Below, one piece after another: positions 35,654-44,220 of a DNA stretch of 64,000 nt (its first letter is position 1; each line of letters begins with the position of its first letter). Both the position numbers and the translations under genes were made by a program. Source of the DNA: Streptomyces griseocarneus (GTDB lineage: Bacteria; Actinomycetota; Actinomycetes; Streptomycetales; Streptomycetaceae); NCBI RefSeq assembly GCF_014655595.1, contig NZ_BNBL01000006.1:311906-375905 (forward strand), written 5' to 3'. The notes under the pieces were generated by a model. The model ran no database searches. It was not told where the DNA came from and saw nothing but the letters and a program-made list of their open reading frames with translations.

Positions 35654-35795
35654 GCCATCCGGATACGGTTCGGCCGCATCCGCGCACGTCGGGACCGTGA
35701 TCCCGGCGGCGCAGGACCAGGTGACCTGGCAGTGGACGCGGCCCAGCCGTCACACTGACCACGGGGACGTACAGGCGCACAGGAGGGAGAACGCA

Positions 35796-36422
35796 GTGGG
35801 GACCGTAACGCTCGGCGTTTCGATCGCGGTCCCGGAGCCGTACGGAAGCTTCCTCCAGAAGCGCCGCGAGAGCTTCGGCGACCCGCACGCCCACGGCATT
35901 CCCACGCATGTCACCCTGCTGCCGCCCACCGAGGTGGACGCCTCGTCGCTGCCCGCGATCGAGGACCACCTCGCCGAGGTCGCTGCCGAAGGCCGGCCGT
36001 TCCGGATGCGCCTGTCCGGGACGGGTACGTTCCGGCCGCTGTCGCCGGTCGTCTTCGTCAACGTGGTCGAGGGCTCCTCGTCCTGCGCCTGGCTGCAGAA
36101 GCGGGTGCGGGACGCCTCCGGGCCGGTGGCCAGGGAGCTGCAGTTCCCCTACCACCCGCACGTCACGATCGCCCACGGCATCCCCGAGGAGGCCATGGAC
36201 CGGGCCTTCGAGGAGCTCGCGGACTACGAGGCGGCCTGGACGATCAACGGCTTCGCGCTCTACGAGCAGGGCGCCGACGGCGTGTGGCGGCTGGAGCGCG
36301 ATTTCCCTTTCGGACGGACTGACGGGGAACACCCACCCCCAGGCGTGCCGCGCCAGACGGACGAGCGGCAGACGGGCGAACGGCAGACGGGCGAGGCGCA
36401 CCCGGCGGCGCCCTCCCGCTGA
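35796..36422 (+). CDS. 2'-5' RNA ligase/2H phosphoesterase family protein
   Basis: 208 residues from GTG 35796 with SD AGGAGGG. The two catalytic HxT motifs are THVTLL (about residue 38) and HVTIAHG (about 122), spaced as in 2H phosphoesterases. These hydrolyse or ligate 2',5' or cyclic nucleotide phosphates. The last 30 residues are a disordered tail with repeated RQTGE units (TDERQTGERQTGE). It lies between trpS and the YihY gene on the same strand. Confidence 0.88.
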   Translation: MGTVTLGVSIAVPEPYGSFLQKRRESFGDPHAHGIPTHVTLLPPTEVDASSLPAIEDHLAEVAAEGRPFRMRLSGTGTFRPLSPVVFVNVVEGSSSCAWLQKRVRDASGPVARELQFPYHPHVTIAHGIPEEAMDRAFEELADYEAAWTINGFALYEQGADGVWRLERDFPFGRTDGEHPPPGVPRQTDERQTGERQTGEAHPAAPSR

Positions 36423-36453
36423 GCGCGCCCGTACGCCGCGCCATCACTCCGTT

Positions 36454-36469
36454 TCACCCGTCCGGGTGA
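36454..36469. repeat. 16-bp inverted repeat between the 2H phosphoesterase and YihY genes
   Basis: TCACCCG-TC-CGGGTGA is a perfect 7-bp stem. An outer GTACGCC/GGCGTAC pair flanks it. It may be an operator or a weak terminator; no T-run follows. Confidence 0.45.
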
Positions 36470-36505
36470 GGCGTACGCCCGCCCGGGGAATGGTAAAAGT
36501 CGATC

Positions 36506-37345
36506 ATGGACTGGCTGACCCGGCTTCCCCTGATCGGCACCCCGCTCACGAAGGCCATGCGCACGCACGCGTGGCGCTCGTACGAGACCCTCGACCGGGT
36601 GAAGTGGACCCGGCTCGCCGCCGCGATCACCTTCACCAGCTTCGTCGCGCTCTTCCCGCTGCTGACCCTGGGCGCGGCGGTCGCGGCCGCGACGCTGAGC
36701 GACGCGCGCACGCGTGACCTGGAGCAGCGGATCGCCGAGCAGGCCCCCGGCCTCTCCAGCAGCCTCGACGTCAGCAGCCTCACCGACAACGCCGGCACCA
36801 TCGGTGTCGTCGCGGGCGCCCTGCTGCTGTTCACCGGCATCAGCTGGGTGGGCTCGCTGCGCGAGTGCCTGCGGGCGGTGTGGGAGCTGGAGGAGGACCC
36901 CGGAAACCCCATACTCCTCAAGGTCAAGGACGCGGCCCTGCTGGTGGGCCTGGGCGGGGTCTTCCTGCTCTCGGCCGCCTGCTCGGCGTTCGCGTCGGCG
37001 GCGGCGGGCTGGGTGGTCGACAAGGCCGGCCTCGGCGGGGTCGGCGCCCTGCTGACCGTGGCGGGCTTCTGCGCCGCCGTCTTCGCCGACTTCCTGATGA
37101 TGGTCTTCGTCCTGTCCCGCCTGCCCGGCGTCCACCCCGGCCGCCGCCGCCTCGTCGTCGGCGCGCTGATAGGAGCGGTCGGCTTCGAAGTCCTCAAGCT
37201 CGTGCTGAGCGGCTACCTGCAGGGCGTGGCGGCCAAAAGCATGTACGGCGCCTTCGGCACGCCGATCGCCCTGCTGCTGTGGATCAACTTCACGGCAAAA
37301 CTGACCCTCTACTGCGCCGCCTGGACGGCAACGGACGAACAGTAA
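36506..37345 (+). CDS. YihY/BrkB-family inner membrane protein
   Basis: 279 residues. About six membrane segments, beginning near residue 35 (LAAAITFTSFVALFPLLTLGAA without its last residues), with the family WELEEDPGNP loop near 130 and LLWINFTAKLTLYCAAW at the end. Family function is not firmly established; it was once misassigned as RNase BN. Slightly short but complete. It is followed at once by a palindromic repeat. Confidence 0.88.
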   Translation: MDWLTRLPLIGTPLTKAMRTHAWRSYETLDRVKWTRLAAAITFTSFVALFPLLTLGAAVAAATLSDARTRDLEQRIAEQAPGLSSSLDVSSLTDNAGTIGVVAGALLLFTGISWVGSLRECLRAVWELEEDPGNPILLKVKDAALLVGLGGVFLLSAACSAFASAAAGWVVDKAGLGGVGALLTVAGFCAAVFADFLMMVFVLSRLPGVHPGRRRLVVGALIGAVGFEVLKLVLSGYLQGVAAKSMYGAFGTPIALLLWINFTAKLTLYCAAWTATDEQ

Positions 37346-37350
37346 GCAGG

Positions 37351-37394
37351 TTTGTGGGCAGTCGTTCCGCTGGGGCGGAACGGGTGGGCACAAA
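37351..37394. repeat. palindromic repeat element, intergenic copy
   Basis: TTTGTGGGCAGTCGTTCCGC and GCGGAACGGGTGGGCACAAA are imperfect inverted arms around a few bases. The left part is identical over 22 bases to 15824-15845 inside the permease gene. Lying between convergent genes, it may double as a terminator. Confidence 0.85.
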
Positions 37395-37420
37395 CCGACC
37401 ACCGGCCCGCACCCTACGGC

Positions 37421-38803
37421 TCAGCTGTCGCCGGCCCCAGGCTTGCCATCCGGCTCCTGCCCCGGCTGGGGCTGCGGCTCCGCCGGGGCCCGGTGCCGGG
37501 CCCGCGCCGGCAGCGGATGCCGCCGGTTGACCACGAACCCCGCCACCGCCAGCACGGCCAGCGCAGCCCCCGTGAGGCCGACCGCCGTCCACATGCCGTC
37601 GCCGCCGCTCCCGGCGACCGACGCCTGGGCGCTCTGCCCGCCCTGCCCGGCCGTCCTCCCGCCCGGCTTGTCGGCCCCGCCCTTGGGGGTCACGAGCATG
37701 CCGACCGGCTTCACGTGGCCCGCCGCCTCGAAGCCCCAGTCGAGCAGCTTCGCGGTCTCCTTGTAGACCTGGTTGGGCTCCTTGATGTCGGGGTTCATGA
37801 CCGTCACCAGGAGCTTGCGGCCGTCGTGCTGGGCGACGCCGGTGAAGGTGTTGCCGGCGTTGGTGGTGGAACCGTTCTTCACGCCCGCCATGCCCTTGTA
37901 GGCGGGCACGCCCTGACCGGTGAGCAGCCGGTTGGTGTTGGTGATGGGGAACGTCTCGCGCTTCTTGCCCGGCTTCTCCTCGCCCGGGAACTGCGCGGTG
38001 GCCGTCGAGCAGTACTCGCGGAAGTCCGCCTTCTGCAGGCCCGAGCGCGCGAAGAGCGTCAGGTCGTAGGCGCTGGAGACCTGTCCGTCGGCGTCGTAGC
38101 CGTCGGGGGTGACGACGTGGGTGTCGAGGGCCTGGAGGTCCTCGGCGTGGGCCTGCATGTCCTTGACGGTCTGTGCGATGCCGCCGTTCATCGAGGACAG
38201 CACGTGCACCGCGTCGTTGCCCGAACGGAGGAACACCCCCAGCCACATGTCGTGGACGGAGTACGACGAGTCCTCCTTGATCCCCACCGCGCTGCTGCCC
38301 TCGCCCATGCCCTCCAGCTCCGCGGGCCGCACCCGGTGCTGCTGGTTCTTGGGCAGTTTCGGCAGCACGGTGTCGGCGAAGAGCATCTTCAGGGTGGAGG
38401 CCGGGGGCAGCCGCCAGTGGGCGTTGCGGGCGGCCAGGATCTCGCCCGACTCGGCGTCGGCGACGAGCCAGGAGTCGCCGCTGAGCTCCTCCGGCAGCGC
38501 GGGCGCTCCCGGTTCCGGCCGGACCTGGGTGCCGGGCCTGCCGAGCAGCTCGCCGCCCACCGTGGACATCCTGGAAGGCGGCTGCTTGGGGGGCTTGCCC
38601 TTGCCGTCGGCCGGAGGGCTCGCGCTGGAGCTCGGGTTCGGCGTGGGGGCGGCCAGAACGGGGGCGGCGGCCGCCAGCGGGAGCAGCAGCGAGGCGCCGG
38701 CGGCCAGCGCGGTGGCGGTGGTGACGGCGGTGCGGGAGCGTCGGCGGCGCGTCGCGGAGTACCGCGCGGCGGAACGCGGCGGAGGTGATGTCTTCGTCGG
38801 CAC
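37421..38803 (-). CDS. D-alanyl-D-alanine carboxypeptidase (PBP5-type, S11)
   Basis: 460 residues from GTG 38803 (GGAGGT lies 12 bases upstream). Trims the terminal D-Ala of peptidoglycan stems outside the cell. Arg-rich n-region and hydrophobic core (about 20-50) form a signal peptide. A Pro/Ser linker follows. Serine nucleophile is Ser136 with Lys139 in PASTLKM, then SGN (FLRSGND), and KNGS in place of the usual KTG. A C-terminal membrane helix (VGLTGAALAVLAVAGFVV) is followed by RRH and a proline-rich cytosolic tail. Divergent from a small membrane protein gene. Confidence 0.9.
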   Translation of the reverse strand: MPTKTSPPPRSAARYSATRRRRSRTAVTTATALAAGASLLLPLAAAAPVLAAPTPNPSSSASPPADGKGKPPKQPPSRMSTVGGELLGRPGTQVRPEPGAPALPEELSGDSWLVADAESGEILAARNAHWRLPPASTLKMLFADTVLPKLPKNQQHRVRPAELEGMGEGSSAVGIKEDSSYSVHDMWLGVFLRSGNDAVHVLSSMNGGIAQTVKDMQAHAEDLQALDTHVVTPDGYDADGQVSSAYDLTLFARSGLQKADFREYCSTATAQFPGEEKPGKKRETFPITNTNRLLTGQGVPAYKGMAGVKNGSTTNAGNTFTGVAQHDGRKLLVTVMNPDIKEPNQVYKETAKLLDWGFEAAGHVKPVGMLVTPKGGADKPGGRTAGQGGQSAQASVAGSGGDGMWTAVGLTGAALAVLAVAGFVVNRRHPLPARARHRAPAEPQPQPGQEPDGKPGAGDS

Positions 38804-38891
38804 GCTGGTGAACGTACCTCCACGCCCCGTAACGGAAGACGGCGCCTCACGGCGGGCCCGCGTCGAGGACCCGATAGGACCAGTGCGAGAA

Positions 38892-39194
38892 GTGAAACGC
38901 ATACTGAAACCCATGGTGAAGTCTTCCGGGGAAGCCGCGCCCCGAACCCCCGCGACCCTCTCCCGTCCCGTGTCCTGGTTCCTGCTCTCCTTCGGGGTGT
39001 GGAGCTGGTTCATCTGGATCACTTTCGTCAAGAACCTCTGGAAGGACGGCAGCGGGCTCGCCTTCGACGACTCCGGTGACCCGACCGCGTACTTCTGGGT
39101 GCATCTGCTGCTCGCGATCACCTCGTTTCTTCTGGGGACGGCCGTCGGGATCATCGGGTTGCGTGGCGTGAGGGCGTTGCGGCGCAGCTCATAG
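38892..39194 (+). CDS. small two-helix membrane protein
   Basis: 100 residues from GTG 38892 (VKRILKP); an ATG at 38913 would remove seven residues. Two membrane segments: about 32-50 (SWFLLSFGVWSWFIWITF) and 72-92 (FWVHLLLAITSFLLGTAVGI). Hydrophilic loop with KDGSGLAFDDSGDPTAY between. Function unknown, but the type is widespread in Streptomyces beside S11 carboxypeptidase genes as far as I recall. It is divergent from that gene with an 88-base gap. Confidence 0.7.
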   Translation: MKRILKPMVKSSGEAAPRTPATLSRPVSWFLLSFGVWSWFIWITFVKNLWKDGSGLAFDDSGDPTAYFWVHLLLAITSFLLGTAVGIIGLRGVRALRRSS

Positions 39195-39276
39195 CGGACG
39201 GTCCGGGCCCCTCCCGCGTCCCGGTCGGCGATCACTTGGCCGATTCCCAGGACGTACGCACGTTCGTGTGTTTACC

Positions 39277-39290
39277 GTGATGCGCATCAC
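39277..39290. promoter_or_regulatory. perfect 14-bp palindrome before the peptide-binding lipoprotein gene
   Basis: GTGATGCGCATCAC has GTGA-N6-TCAC geometry like the site at 10336. It ends 21 bases before the ATG, overlapping where the promoter or RNA start should be, so a bound protein would repress. Confidence 0.45.
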
Positions 39291-39311
39291 TGGGCGGGAG
39301 GGGCGCAGGCG

Positions 39312-40874
39312 ATGCGTGGTGTCCGAATTCGGGTGGGTGCGGTAGGTCTGGCGGCGCTGCTGACGGCAGCCGTCGGAGGCTGTGGGATCACGGAGGGGGG
39401 TGGATCCGGCCAAAGACCGATCACCGTCGGCACGACCGACACGGTCAGCACGCTCGACCCGGCGGGCGCCTACGACGCGGGCTCCTGGGCGCTGTACAGC
39501 AACATCTACCAGTCGTTACTGACCTACGCCCCAGGCTCCAGCACCCCGGTGCCGGACGCGGCACGGCGGTGCGGCTTCTCGGGCGACGACTTACGCACCT
39601 ACGTCTGCGAGCTGCGACCCGGCCTGAAGTTCGCCAACGGGCACCCGCTGACGGCGGCCGACGTGAAGTTCTCCTTCGACCGCATCGTGCGGATCAAGTC
39701 CCCGCAGGGCCCGGAGTCGCTGGTGGAGACGCTGCGCTCGGTCGACGCCTCGGCGGCCGGCGACACGGTGACCTTCCGGCTGAAGGTGCCGGACGCCACC
39801 TTCCCCTTCAAGATCGCGACCGGTGGCGGCGCGATCGTCGACCACCGGTCCTATCCGGCGGACCGGCTGCGCACCGGCAACGCCGTCGACGGCTCCGGCC
39901 CGTACCTCCTCGACTCCTACTCGGCGGGCGCGAGCGCCGCGCTGAAGCCCAACAAGCGCTACGAGGGGGCGATGCCGCGGCGCGGGCAGGAAGTGACGGT
40001 GCGTTACTTCGCCGACCCGGGCGGGCTGGCACAGGCCTGGCAGCGCCGGTCCCTGGACGTCGTCGGCCGCCAGCTGCCGCCCGCCGACCTGGCGGGGCTC
40101 TCGCCCTCGGAGACGGCGTTCCGCGTCAGCGAGACGACGGCCGCCAACATGCGCGCGCTCGTCTTCAACCTGCGCGACGGCGCACCGATGAAGGAACAGG
40201 CGGTGCGCCAGGCGATCGCTGCGGTCGTCGACCGCAGCGCGCTGGCCAGGGACGTCCATCTGCGCACGGTGGAACCGCTGTACTCCCTCATCCCCCAGGG
40301 CATCACGGGTCACACGACGTCCTTCTACGACGCCTACCCGAAGCCCGACACGGACCTCGCCGCCCGGCTGCTGTCCCGGGCGGGGGTGACGGTCCCGGTG
40401 CGCTTCGGCCTCGCCTACTCGCAGGGCGTCGCCACGGACGAGGAGGCGGCGCTGCTGAAGAAGCAGCTCGAGGACACCGGACTCTTCCGCGTGGACACCC
40501 GCCGCGTGGGCTGGAAGGAGTTCCAGGAGGGCTACGCCCGGGGCGCGTACGACGCGTACACGATCAGCTGGGTGGCCGACTTCCCCGACCCGGACACCTT
40601 CACCACCCCACTGCTGGGCGCGGGCAACGCCCTGCACACCGGCTACTCCAGCCCCCGCATCGAAAAGCTCATCCGTGCCACCCAGAAGAACGACGACCGG
40701 GGGCGCGTCTCCACCGACTTCCGCGCCATCCAGCGCATCGTGGCCGAGGACGTCCCCCTGGTGCCGCTGTGGCAGAAGAAGGACTACGCGGTGAGCACGA
40801 AGTCCATCTCCGGCGCGCAGTATCTGTCGGACGGCACGGGCATCTGGCGGCTGTGGCAGCTGCGACGGATGTGA
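39312..40874 (+). CDS. ABC-type peptide-binding lipoprotein (SBP family 5)
   Basis: 520 residues. Signal peptide with lipobox VGGC at about residue 24. Family 5 blocks: TLDPAGAYDAGSW, LRPGLKFANGHPLTAADVKFSFDRI, GSGPYLLDSY, PEAEQAV-like helix with AIAAVVDRSALA, AYTISWVADFPDPDTF. It should capture oligopeptides, nickel or similar ligands outside the cell. No permease or ATPase gene is adjacent, so it is an orphan receptor. Two TTA codons (39516-39518, 39591-39593) make translation a likely bldA target. SD GGAGGGG. Confidence 0.9.
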   Translation: MRGVRIRVGAVGLAALLTAAVGGCGITEGGGSGQRPITVGTTDTVSTLDPAGAYDAGSWALYSNIYQSLLTYAPGSSTPVPDAARRCGFSGDDLRTYVCELRPGLKFANGHPLTAADVKFSFDRIVRIKSPQGPESLVETLRSVDASAAGDTVTFRLKVPDATFPFKIATGGGAIVDHRSYPADRLRTGNAVDGSGPYLLDSYSAGASAALKPNKRYEGAMPRRGQEVTVRYFADPGGLAQAWQRRSLDVVGRQLPPADLAGLSPSETAFRVSETTAANMRALVFNLRDGAPMKEQAVRQAIAAVVDRSALARDVHLRTVEPLYSLIPQGITGHTTSFYDAYPKPDTDLAARLLSRAGVTVPVRFGLAYSQGVATDEEAALLKKQLEDTGLFRVDTRRVGWKEFQEGYARGAYDAYTISWVADFPDPDTFTTPLLGAGNALHTGYSSPRIEKLIRATQKNDDRGRVSTDFRAIQRIVAEDVPLVPLWQKKDYAVSTKSISGAQYLSDGTGIWRLWQLRRM

Positions 40875-40888
40875 GAGGGCGGTACGGG

Positions 40889-40906
40889 GCGCGCCGGCGG
40901 GCGCGC
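40889..40906. terminator. candidate bidirectional hairpin between convergent genes
   Basis: GCGCGCC and GGCGCGC arms with a 4-base loop between the peptide-binding lipoprotein and S9 peptidase genes. No T-run, so termination is uncertain. Confidence 0.35.
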
Positions 40907-40925
40907 GGACGGCCTGCCGGTCCGC

Positions 40926-43202
40926 TCAGGCGAACAGCTCGCCGAGCAGCTCGGGGCCGATGGCGATGGGGGCGGGGCGGTAGGCGGGCGGCCGCGTGCC
41001 CATCAGCTCCCGCACCAGGAAGTCCCAGCAGCGCTTGCGGACGTAGGCCAGGCAGTCGATGAACGTGTGCTCGGCCCCCGGCACGATGAGCAGCTCGAAG
41101 TCCTTGTCGGCGGCGAGGAGCCGGTCGGCCAGCCGCAGCGACTGGTCCGGGTGGACCTGGTCGTCCATTTCGCCGTGGACGAGCAGCAGTTTGCCCGCCA
41201 GCCGGTCCGCGATGTCCACGTTGGAGGTACGGGCCCAGGCCTCGGGGGCGTCCGCACCGTCGTAGGTCTCCACGAAGCCCAGGTTGAAGCAGGGGGCGTC
41301 GTGCGAGCCGGAGAGGGCGACTCCGGCCTTGTACACCTCGGGGAAGTCCAGCATCGCCCGCGCCGCGGCGAACCCGCCTCCGGAGTGGCCGAACGCGCCC
41401 ACCCGGTCCAGGTCCATCCACGGGCGGGTCCGGGCCAGCTGCCGCAGCGCCGCGACGTGGTCGGCCAGGCCGCCCGCATCGGCCAGGTGGCCGTAGGAGG
41501 CGTCGTGGAAGGACTTGCTCCGCCCCGGGGTGCCGCGCCCGTCCAGCGCCACCACCACGAAGCCCAGCGCCGCGAGGGGTTCCGCGTCGAGGCCCATCCC
41601 GCCGGGATCGAAGCACGGGGCGACCCGGGCGACCTGCGGGCCGGGGTAGACGTTGTCCACCACCGGATAGCGCCGGGCGGGGTCGAACCCCCGGGGCCGG
41701 TACAGCACCCCGTAGATGTCCGTCACCCCGTCGGCCGCCTTGACGCGGAACCGTTCCGGCGGCGTCCAGCCGGTGGCGGTGAGCTTGCCGATGTCGGCGC
41801 GCTCCAGCTCGACCAGCACTCGCCCGGCCCAGTCACGGACGCGGGTCACCGGCGGGGTGTCGACGGTGGACGCGGAGTCGATGAAGTACTCCTGGCCGTC
41901 CGGCACGGTGACGACGTGGTCCAGCTCGTCGTCCGTGACCTTGGCGAACCCGGAGCCGTCCAGGCCGACCCGGCACACCGTGCGCCGGTACGGATCCTCT
42001 TCGACCAGCCCGGAGGCGGTGAAGTACACGACCCGCTCGGCCTCGTCGACGCGCAGGATCTGCCGCACCGCCCACTGCCCCGAGGTGACCTGCCCGAGCA
42101 GCGCGCCGGTGCGCAGGTCGTACCGGTACAGGTGGCCCCAGCCGTCCCGCTGCGAGTACCACAGCACCTCGTCGGCCAGCACCCGCACGATCGGCGGCTC
42201 GTACATCCCCTGGTTGGGCTCCACGCGGGTGGACCCGGTCTCGCTGAGCACGGTGGTGACCTCGCCGGTGGCCGGGTCCAGCCGGTGCAGGGTGAGCGTG
42301 CGCGGGTCGCGGGGCCGGCCGAGGTAGTACACCGCCGAGCCGTCCGGGGCCCACCACGCCCACTTGCTCGTGATCGGCGACATCATCGGCATGAGCAGCG
42401 GCTCGGCCTGCGCGCGGACCACCGTGCCCTCGGCGACGTCCAGCACCACCAGCTCGGCCAGCGGCACGTTCTCGTCCCCCGCATAGGCGTACCGCTGGGT
42501 GTGCAGGAGGGGCGCGCCGCCGTCGGCGGGCCTGGCCTCCACGAGGTGGGTCTGCCGGACGCCGCGCTCGTCGGTCCGGTGCGCCAGCACCTTCGTCGAG
42601 TCGGGCGACCAGGCCACCGCGGGCGGCAGGTGCGGCAGGCCGATCTTGCGCAGCAGGGTGCCGTTGCTCGTGCAGTCCGGGCCGGAGCCGTACTGGTGGC
42701 CGGGCTCGCCGTCGGTGGTCAGCGCCCACTCGCGGCCGTCGGACAGCGAGCGCGCCCACAGGTCGTGCCCCCGCCGGGACACCGCGACCTTCTTGTCGGG
42801 TGACGGCACCTCCAGCGGGTTGCCCGGCGGCGTGAACTCGGCCCGCTCGCAGGCGTAGTCGTCGAGGCGGCAGCGCCAGTACTCGCCGAACGCGGCGAAC
42901 TCCACGGCGTTCCCGGCCGGTTCGACGGCCATGAACGGCAAGGCCTCGGGGTCGACCTGCTGTCCGGAGGCGGCGGCCAGCGCGGCGGCGAGCCGGGCGT
43001 GGTCGAAGGCCGGCTCGCGGGTGCCCGCCGCCGGGTCGACCATGACGAACCGCCTGCCGACGCCATTGCTCACCGCGTACCGGAAGCGGGCGCCTCCGTC
43101 GGTCCACTGCGGCCTGACCTTGTCGCCGATGACGAGCTCGCCGGGGCGGGCGGGCCGGCGGAGGAGTCGCTCCGCGGCCTGGTAGTCCTCAGTGGTGCTC
43201 AT
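40926..43202 (-). CDS. S9 family (dipeptidyl-peptidase IV-like) serine peptidase
   Basis: 758 residues. N-terminal beta-propeller (about 40-480: VAWSPDSTKV, VLWYSQRDGWGHLYRYD) and C-terminal alpha/beta hydrolase. Catalytic triad: Ser607 in GHSGGG, Asp680 or 681 in GEMDDQVHP, His712 in GAEHTF. Cleaves dipeptides or short peptides from N-termini. No signal peptide is visible, so it is cytosolic. ATG has AAGGACG upstream. Same strand as the DUF4097 gene; the 65-base gap holds a 12-bp repeat array. Confidence 0.92.
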   Translation of the reverse strand: MSTTEDYQAAERLLRRPARPGELVIGDKVRPQWTDGGARFRYAVSNGVGRRFVMVDPAAGTREPAFDHARLAAALAAASGQQVDPEALPFMAVEPAGNAVEFAAFGEYWRCRLDDYACERAEFTPPGNPLEVPSPDKKVAVSRRGHDLWARSLSDGREWALTTDGEPGHQYGSGPDCTSNGTLLRKIGLPHLPPAVAWSPDSTKVLAHRTDERGVRQTHLVEARPADGGAPLLHTQRYAYAGDENVPLAELVVLDVAEGTVVRAQAEPLLMPMMSPITSKWAWWAPDGSAVYYLGRPRDPRTLTLHRLDPATGEVTTVLSETGSTRVEPNQGMYEPPIVRVLADEVLWYSQRDGWGHLYRYDLRTGALLGQVTSGQWAVRQILRVDEAERVVYFTASGLVEEDPYRRTVCRVGLDGSGFAKVTDDELDHVVTVPDGQEYFIDSASTVDTPPVTRVRDWAGRVLVELERADIGKLTATGWTPPERFRVKAADGVTDIYGVLYRPRGFDPARRYPVVDNVYPGPQVARVAPCFDPGGMGLDAEPLAALGFVVVALDGRGTPGRSKSFHDASYGHLADAGGLADHVAALRQLARTRPWMDLDRVGAFGHSGGGFAAARAMLDFPEVYKAGVALSGSHDAPCFNLGFVETYDGADAPEAWARTSNVDIADRLAGKLLLVHGEMDDQVHPDQSLRLADRLLAADKDFELLIVPGAEHTFIDCLAYVRKRCWDFLVRELMGTRPPAYRPAPIAIGPELLGELFA

Positions 43203-43216
43203 TCTTTTCGTCCTTG

Positions 43217-43252
43217 ATCGGTGTCGGTGCTGGTGTCGGTATCGGTGTCGGT
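43217..43252. repeat. three 12-bp direct repeats before the S9 peptidase gene
   Basis: ATCGGTGTCGGT, GCTGGTGTCGGT, ATCGGTGTCGGT fill 43217-43252, ending 15 bases before the peptidase start on the minus strand. They could be an operator or slipped-strand repeat. Confidence 0.8.
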
Positions 43253-43267
43253 CGTGAGGGGTGCTCT

Positions 43268-43936
43268 TCAGAGGCTGCGGGCGGCGATGTTGCCGTAGGC
43301 GGTGGTCGCGTGGATGTTCAGGCCGGCGGTGCCTTCGGTGTTCTTGAGCGCGTTGTGGATCCGGCCGTAGGCGGTGCCGGCGTCGAGGGAGGCGGAGACT
43401 CCGCGGGCGGCGCCGACCGAGATCTCGCCGTGCTCGGTGCGCAGTGCGACCGTGCCGTGCATGGCCTCGGCGATCTGGAGGTCGCCCTTCTGGGTGCTGA
43501 TCTCCGCGGGGCCGCGCAGGCGGCCGACCTCGATGTCGCCGGCCTGGAGGGTGAGGCGGGCGCTTTCGGCCTCGTCGAGCTTGACGGTGCCGTGCGCGGC
43601 CTCGAGGGCGACGTCGCCGAGCCGTCCCACGCCCCGGAGTTCGGCGCTGGCAGCCTTCGCCTCGACGCGGGATCCAGCGGGCAGCTGGACCGTGACCTCG
43701 ATGGATCCGGGGTTGCCGAGGAGCCGGTTCTTCGCGGCCGGGGCCTCGATCCGCAGGACGCCGTCGCCGTACGCGACCTCGATCTGCTCCGCCGCCTTCA
43801 CGTCGCGGCTCTTCGAGGCGTCGGCGGGCAGGACCTCGACCGTGGTGTCGGCGCGGTCGGTGGCGATGAACTGGATGCGCCCCGCGGGGATGTCGAGGAT
43901 GGCGGAGACGGGGGCGGTGGTGGCGAACTTCTGCAT
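43268..43936 (-). CDS. DUF4097-family beta-helical protein
   Basis: 222 residues from ATG 43936, with GAAGGAAAG upstream. The repeating short beta-strand pattern (IEVTVQLPAGSRVEAKAASAEL, GDVALEAAHGTVKLDEAES, GDIEVGRLRGPAEISTQKGDL, each seen in shortened form here as TVQLPAG, VALEAAHG, EISTQKG) is typical of DUF4097 single-stranded beta-helix proteins. It lacks a signal peptide. Family function unknown. The upstream region is packed with GTTGC boxes, so it is probably tightly repressed by a dedicated regulator not seen in the window. Confidence 0.85.
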   Translation of the reverse strand: MQKFATTAPVSAILDIPAGRIQFIATDRADTTVEVLPADASKSRDVKAAEQIEVAYGDGVLRIEAPAAKNRLLGNPGSIEVTVQLPAGSRVEAKAASAELRGVGRLGDVALEAAHGTVKLDEAESARLTLQAGDIEVGRLRGPAEISTQKGDLQIAEAMHGTVALRTEHGEISVGAARGVSASLDAGTAYGRIHNALKNTEGTAGLNIHATTAYGNIAARSL

Positions 43937-43978
43937 CGTGCTTTCCTTCGGCTCGTCGTTTCTGACGAGGGAAAAGCT

Positions 43979-44102
43979 ACGTTGCGTTTCGAGTTCCAGC
44001 AACAGATCTGTTGCGCGTAATTGGCATTTACACAGGTCAGAGCGGGAAGATCGTTGCAACGGCCCTGAATTTAATGCAACGATGGCCACCCTGTTCGTTG
44101 CA
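43979..44102. promoter_or_regulatory. operator cluster of GTTGC boxes upstream of the DUF4097 gene
   Basis: Boxes: ACGTTGCG (43979-43986), the perfect 16-bp palindrome GCAACAGATCTGTTGC (43999-44014), CGTTGCAACG (44052-44061), TGCAACGA (44075-44082), TCGTTGCA (44095-44102). The region is A/T-richer than its surroundings. Spacing and symmetry suggest multiple binding sites for one dimeric regulator. Confidence 0.6.
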
Positions 44103-44153
44103 ATGGGATGGAAGTGAACGCTATGCGTGGGGGGCGCCGGTCACGGCCCGACG

Positions 44154-44185
44154 AAAAGGCCGGCCCCGAAGCGACGGGACCGGCT
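44154..44185 (-). terminator. rho-independent terminator after the small-gene operon
   Basis: On the minus strand GCCGGTCCCG and CGGGGCCGGC pair (one G-T) around TCGCTT, followed by CTTTTCG. It lies about 35 bases after the last stop of the 44.2-45.0 kb operon. Confidence 0.65.
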
Positions 44186-44220
44186 GGAAACCAAGGAGTC
44201 GTGCCAGATAGGCAATCGGG

